Of a stretch of 64,000 nt of DNA, positions 61,040 to 64,000 are shown one piece after another. The notes beneath the pieces were generated by a model. That model was not told the origin of the DNA. It did not search any database and was given only the letters and a program-made list of their open reading frames with translations. How positions within the stretch are numbered: position 1 is the stretch's first letter; every line of letters begins with the position of its first letter. Made by a program: the position numbers and the translations under genes. Origin of the DNA: PALSA-505 sp035308365 (GTDB lineage: Bacteria; Actinomycetota; Actinomycetes; Streptosporangiales; Streptosporangiaceae); assembly GCA_035308365.1 (NCBI GenBank), contig DATGGU010000104.1, forward strand, positions 46,494-110,493. The letters are read 5' to 3'.

Positions 61040-62115
61040 GATGCCTCTCCCGGAGCAGCACGGCCAGCCGAAACATTCGATAGCCTCGGTCAAGCGGCCG
61101 CGCCCGCCACGTTCAGGTAGCGCAGGCTGCTGGTGTCAGCCGGCGTCCCGCGTGCCCGGCCGATCAGCTCATAAATCTGGGCCGGGCGAGGAAGGTGCCG
61201 GTGACCCGCTCCTTCTCCGATGGTGGCCAGGTCCGCACGCCCTCCCCGGCGAACAGAGTGCCGCCCTCAACAGACTGGGGAAAGCGGCGCCTGGCCACTG
61301 ACATAAGTAAAGGACGGCCCGGCAGGAAAGCGCATGGGCGGCTCGTCAATCATCAGGTAGTACTCGGCGATGCCGGCAGCGCCGCATAGTACCCCCGCCA
61401 TGCCGGACGAGCTTTGGGCTTGCCGGTGGTGCCGCTGGTGTAGCAGACCGATTCCGGATCCGGCCCGCCAGTTCCACGTCGAACTCGCCCGGGTCCTCGT
61501 TCAGCACGGCGAAGAGATCCATTCTCCCGGCCGGCGGCACCGGCCGAGAAGATCTTCAGCAGCCCGCCGTGGCCGGTCAGTTCTCCAGCTATCCGCTCGC
61601 GCCGCTCCGCTACCGTGCAGATCGCGACATCGCGCTGCGTAAATGTGGCGAGGGCAGCCTGTCCCCTGACCGGTGCGCAGGTCACCATCCAACCGGGCCG
61701 GCCGCCGACCAGGTGCAGCGCAGCCGAACCGATGCCCCAGTGGCCAGCGCCGCCACCCCGGCACCCGCCCAGTGCCGACGGTACCGGTGGCCAGCGTGGC
61801 ACCTCGGCACCCGCCCGGTGGCGCAGGTCACGATCCAACCGGGCCGGCCGCCGACCAGGTGCAGCGCAACCGAACCGATGGCCCCGGTGGCCAGCACCGC
61901 CACCCCGGCGCCCGCCCGGACGCCCTGATTGTGCAGGATCCTGGCCAGCCTCGGTGTGGTGCGCCGGATGCTGGCGTAGCTGCGCCGCTCGCCGCCCGCC
62001 ACGATCGCATTGGCGCCCTCGTTGCGTTCGAATGGCTCCAGAACCTGGAGGACATAGTTCTTCCGCAACGGCGCGGCTCACGCCGGCATCGACCGTCCTC
62101 ACCCACTGTCTTCAT
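61040..62115 (-). pseudogene. Decayed copy of an AMP-dependent ligase
   Basis: Fragments in several frames match an adenylating enzyme. The N-terminus reads NYVLQVLEPFERNEGANAIV, ERRSYASIRRT, ARILHNQGVRAGAGVAVLATGAIGS; the ATP loop is CYTSGTTGKPK near 61430. Nucleotide blocks match the ligase at 62977-64000: CCACGTTCAGGTA/G-CGCAGGCTGCTGGTGTC (61111 versus 63673), CGATGGTGGCCAGG (61218 versus 63783) and CAGGTAGTACTCGGCGATG (61351 versus 63931). The copy has frameshifts, an internal 96-bp duplication, and lacks the 3' third. It is a relic of a duplicated module. Confidence 0.85.
61675..61917 (-). repeat. 96-bp direct repeat inside the ligase pseudogene
   Basis: Segments 61675-61770 and 61821-61917 are nearly identical (start GCGCAGGTCA, end CCCGGCACCCGCCC or CCCGGCGCCCGCCC), with one single-base indel and several substitutions. 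The repeat duplicates the code for the GAGVAVLATGAIGS region and contributes to loss of the reading frame. Confidence 0.85.
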
Positions 62116-62383
62116 ACGGTTCGTGGTCGGCAGGAGAGCTTACAGCGACCTTACCGAATGGATTCATCTAAGACCCGGCAAACGTTTCCCAATTACTGAA
62201 AGTATTCCAAGTACCACAGGTAATAGAAAGGCAAAGTATCTGAGTGTAATCAAATCAAGATCAACGAATGCAGCGGGTAATCGCGTCGAGTCTCCGGCGT
62301 GTCGGTGGGGCTTCACTATGGGCGCCTGAGCAGCGGGAACGTGCGGCGTTAAACTTCGCGAAAGCCACATTTCCTGTTAGACC

Positions 62384-62410
62384 TTGACGTCTTCGGCATT
62401 TACCTACAAC
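62384..62410 (+). promoter_or_regulatory. Possible promoter upstream of the micro-ORF row
   Basis: TTGACG (62384-62389) followed 15 nt later by TACAAC (62405-62410) resembles a sigma-70 promoter with a short spacer. It lies about 110 bases before the first micro-ORF. The rest of 62116-62521 is AT-richer than the chromosome and contains no gene. The assignment is tentative. Confidence 0.3.
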
Positions 62411-62521
62411 CTTACTCCTAGCGGGCTGCGCACCGATCATGTGCCCGCCTGACCGCTCTGGCTTGCACCGGCTCTGAAAGGCGCCGGGACGTAGGTGAGG
62501 ACGGGAAGGGAGGTGCCATCG

Positions 62522-62635
62522 ATGGTCGTGCCCATCAAGGAGGACCAGTCGCCAGCGCGCTCGAAAGAATGGTCAGCATTGCGACCCGCTGCCTGGGGGC
62601 GCAAGGTGACGGCAAGTGCAAAGGAGGCGGTATGA
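62522..62635 (+). CDS. Micro-peptide-related ORF A (MVVPIKED... 37 aa)
   Basis: The ATG at 62522 is preceded by AAGGGAGG (about 8 nt). The first eight residues MVVPIKED match the pattern of the three following peptides, but the next codon is CAG where the others have TAG. The frame runs on through SPARSKEWSALRPAAWGRK to a TGA at 62633. That TGA overlaps the ATG of ORF B, giving translational coupling. Either the longer peptide is real or a stop codon was lost from an original 8-residue frame. No known family. Confidence 0.55.
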   Translation: MVVPIKEDQSPARSKEWSALRPAAWGRKVTASAKEAV

Positions 62636-62658
62636 AGAACCTCATCAAGTCCGAGTAG
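62632..62658 (+). CDS. Micro-ORF B, peptide MKNLIKSE
   Basis: Eight codons run from ATG to TAG, with AAGGAGG (62621-62627) 4 nt upstream and an ATGA overlap with ORF A. The peptide shares I-K-x-E-stop with ORF C and the same spacing with ORF D (L-K-x-E). No database family is known to me. Candidates are a RiPP-type precursor as small as the biarylitide pentapeptides, a signalling peptide, or a regulatory leader. Translation is supported only by the ribosome site and the conserved pattern. Confidence 0.55.
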   Translation: MKNLIKSE

Positions 62659-62746
62659 AACTCCTGTACGACTTCAACCGGTGCCCGAGGCGGGATTCGG
62701 TGCCGCGAACGGGCGTGAGGCGATGCACGATCGAAGGAGGAAAGGC

Positions 62747-62770
62747 ATGACCATCATCAAGACCGAGTAG
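62747..62770 (+). CDS. Micro-ORF C, peptide MTIIKTE
   Basis: Seven codons ending GAG-TAG, with a near-ideal AAGGAGG (62734-62740) 6 nt before the ATG. Codons ATC-AAG-ACC-GAG-TAG parallel ATC-AAG-TCC-GAG-TAG of ORF B. The spacer after it holds a 7-bp hairpin (62795-62801 with 62811-62817) and blocks resembling the spacer after ORF B (ACTTC...CCGG...GGATTCG...CGGGC), indicating tandem duplication of a unit of about 100 bases. Confidence 0.6.
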   Translation: MTIIKTE

Positions 62771-62845
62771 CCTCCCCAACTTCGCCGGGACCGGCGTGCG
62801 GATTCGCCGTCCGCACGGGCTGTAGCCAGAAGGGGGTGCCCAAGA

Positions 62846-62872
62846 ATGAAAGTTATCCTCAAGGAAGAGTAG
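62846..62872 (+). CDS. Micro-ORF D, peptide MKVILKEE
   Basis: Eight codons ending GAG-TAG, with AAGGGGG (62830-62836) 9 nt before the ATG. It keeps hydrophobic-hydrophobic-K-x-E-stop like ORFs B and C. A small GCTTG-CCG-CAAGC hairpin follows at about 62889-62901, then the terminator at 62921-62966. It is the last member of the row before the convergent ligase gene. Confidence 0.6.
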   Translation: MKVILKEE

Positions 62873-62920
62873 TCACGATCCGCTACAGGCTTGCCGCAAG
62901 CAGCCACGGTGGGATTACAT

Positions 62921-62966
62921 GAGGGGCCCCCAGCCGATCCACTGCAGGAACAGCTGAGGGCCCCTC
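62921..62966. terminator. Terminator between micro-ORFs and ligase
   Basis: GAGGGGCCC (62921-62929) and GGGCCCCTC (62958-62966) pair perfectly, with an inner CAGC/GCTG helix. It can end both the plus-strand micro-ORF transcript and the minus-strand ligase transcript. Confidence 0.75.
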
Positions 62967-62976
62967 GTCGCTGCGG

Positions 62977-64000
62977 CTATCCGTTGGCCGCGCGCTCGCG
63001 CAGGGCCTTCTTGTCCACCTTGAACAGCGGGGTCATCGGCAGCGCGTCGATGAACTCGACGTCCCGGGGGGTGTAGGGCTCTTCGAGTTCGGCCCTCACC
63101 AGGTCGCGCAGCTCATCGGCGGTGACGCCGGCACCGGGCACGGTCACCACATAGGCGCGCACCACCTCGCCGAGGGCGTCGTCTGGAACACCGATGACCG
63201 CGGCGGCGGCCACCCCCGGGTGGCTGGCCAGCACGTCCTCGATCGGCTTGGCGTACAGGTTGGTGGCGGCCGCGTGGCTGACGATCATGTCGTTGAGCCG
63301 GTCGACCAGGTACAGGTACCCGTCCTCGTCCAGGTAACCGACGTCTCCCGTCCGTATCCATTCGCCCACCATGGTCTCGGCAGTCAGCTCCGGCCGCTGC
63401 CAGTATCCCGACATCAGCAGCGACCCGGTCACCCACACCTCACCGGCCTCCCGCACCGGCAGCACCACGCCGTTTTCGTCCCGGACCTCGATCCGGGTGT
63501 CCAGGAACGGCCGCCCGCACGAACCCAGCCGCTCCGGAAACTCCGGATCATGATCAAGAAACGGGTAATCCGTGATCAGCGGCACCTCGCTTGACCCGTA
63601 CACGATCCGGATGACCGGGCCGAGCTGCTTGATGGCCTGGGCCAGCCGGGCCGGCGAGGCCGCCGCACCGCCCACGTTCAGGTACCGCAGGCTGCTGGTG
63701 TCGGCGGTATGGATCGCCGGATCGTCGAGGACCTGGTACAGCAGGGCCGGGGTGAGGAACGTGCTGGTGATCCGCTCCCGCTCGATGGTGGCCAGGAACG
63801 AGGCCGGGTCCCAGCCACCGGTACTCTGAAACAGCGTGCCGCCCTGGAACAGGGTCAGCAAGGCCGGCATCTGCCCGCTGGTGTGGGTGAAGGCGGAGGT
63901 GGTCAGGAACCGCATCGGCGGCTCGCCGATGGACAGGTAGTACTCGGCGATGTCCATCATCATCTCGTAGAACCGCTGCCCGTGCCGGACCAGCTTGGAC
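62977..64000 (-). CDS. AMP-dependent ligase (C-terminal part; 5' end beyond window)
   Basis: The frame is open to the right edge (SKLVRHGQRFYEMMMDIAEYYLSIGEPP at the visible start), so only about 340 C-terminal residues are seen. Motifs of the ANL superfamily are VYGSSEVPL (A5), WIRTGDVGYLDEDGYLYLVDRLNDMI (A7-A8) and the closing Lys region MTPLFKVDKKALRERA (A10). It activates a carboxylate, as in fatty-acyl-CoA/AMP ligases or adenylation domains. It faces the micro-ORF row across a terminator. Its decayed paralogue with a similar arrangement lies at 61.0-62.1 kb, which suggests the ligase and the micro-peptides form one system. Confidence 0.88.
   Translation of the reverse strand, partial: SKLVRHGQRFYEMMMDIAEYYLSIGEPPMRFLTTSAFTHTSGQMPALLTLFQGGTLFQSTGGWDPASFLATIERERITSTFLTPALLYQVLDDPAIHTADTSSLRYLNVGGAAASPARLAQAIKQLGPVIRIVYGSSEVPLITDYPFLDHDPEFPERLGSCGRPFLDTRIEVRDENGVVLPVREAGEVWVTGSLLMSGYWQRPELTAETMVGEWIRTGDVGYLDEDGYLYLVDRLNDMIVSHAAATNLYAKPIEDVLASHPGVAAAAVIGVPDDALGEVVRAYVVTVPGAGVTADELRDLVRAELEEPYTPRDVEFIDALPMTPLFKVDKKALRERAANG

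Noticed and set aside
60526..61093. Protein genes on either strand at 60.5-61.1 kb (longest 157 codons)
   Set aside because: Cys/Pro/Arg-rich composition, no ribosome site and no family resemblance; they overlap palindromes and the pseudogene edge.
61353..62102. 249-codon minus-strand frame as an intact gene
   Set aside because: The ligase-like residues jump between frames along it; the N-terminal match is in another frame and the CYTSGTTGKPK match in this one, so it is a frameshifted pseudogene.

Overview
This 64 kb window is very G+C-rich DNA with dense, often start/stop-overlapping genes, frequent GTG and TTG starts and leaderless promoters. It carries the actinobacterial markers SepH, SigK/RskA, a phosphatidylinositol-mannoside operon, a RamB-type regulator beside isocitrate lyase, and a class A RNase P RNA. 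It comes from the chromosome of a high-GC actinomycete. The genus cannot be named from sequence alone. No tRNA, rRNA, CRISPR array or clear insertion sequence was seen.

Layout. 1-2.1 kb: ramB-like regulator divergent from isocitrate lyase. 2.1-10.8 kb: an MFS efflux protein fused to a MarR regulator, sepH, a PEBP lipoprotein, a long disordered membrane-anchored protein and a secreted protein. 10.8-13.9 kb: rnpB, RNase HI/phosphatase fusion, zinc-ribbon protein and a PPOX-fold protein. 13.7-16.9 kb: rskA-sigK facing a membrane molybdopterin oxidoreductase across two matching SigK-type promoters. 17.3-24.1 kb: a PP2C phosphatase/anti-sigma kinase, a GDT1-type transporter, ApbE and a two-component system. 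24.2-28.6 kb: a muropeptide-recycling locus (sugar kinase, AmiE-like hydrolase, MurR, MurQ). 28.7-33.8 kb: secreted proteins, yebC and pdxST.

34.1-37.4 kb holds the conserved pgsA-acyltransferase-pimA operon. In related actinobacteria this operon lies directly next to the HIT-thrS pair, which is here at 49.8-52.4 kb. The 12 kb between them is accessory: fusA2, a putative biosynthetic cassette (adenylating ligase, two tandem ATP-grasp-like enzymes, MFS exporter), an XRE/nucleotidyltransferase pair, and a lower-GC island that abuts a 5'-truncated AAC(2')-type acetyltransferase. 52.4-60.5 kb contains regulators, a hydrolase, a reductase, a secreted repeat protein, ftsH and a GNAT gene.

The last 3.5 kb is the most unusual part. 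An adenylate-forming ligase running off the right edge faces a row of tiny reading frames encoding MKNLIKSE, MTIIKTE and MKVILKEE. A fourth frame begins MVVPIKED. Each has a strong Shine-Dalgarno sequence, and a terminator hairpin separates the row from the ligase. About 1.5 kb to the left is a decayed copy of the same ligase, again preceded by a tiny ORF and a hairpin, which suggests a duplicated module of micro-peptide genes plus adenylating enzyme. A structured repeat family at 5.5 and 59.3 kb shows a compensatory base-pair change in its hairpin.
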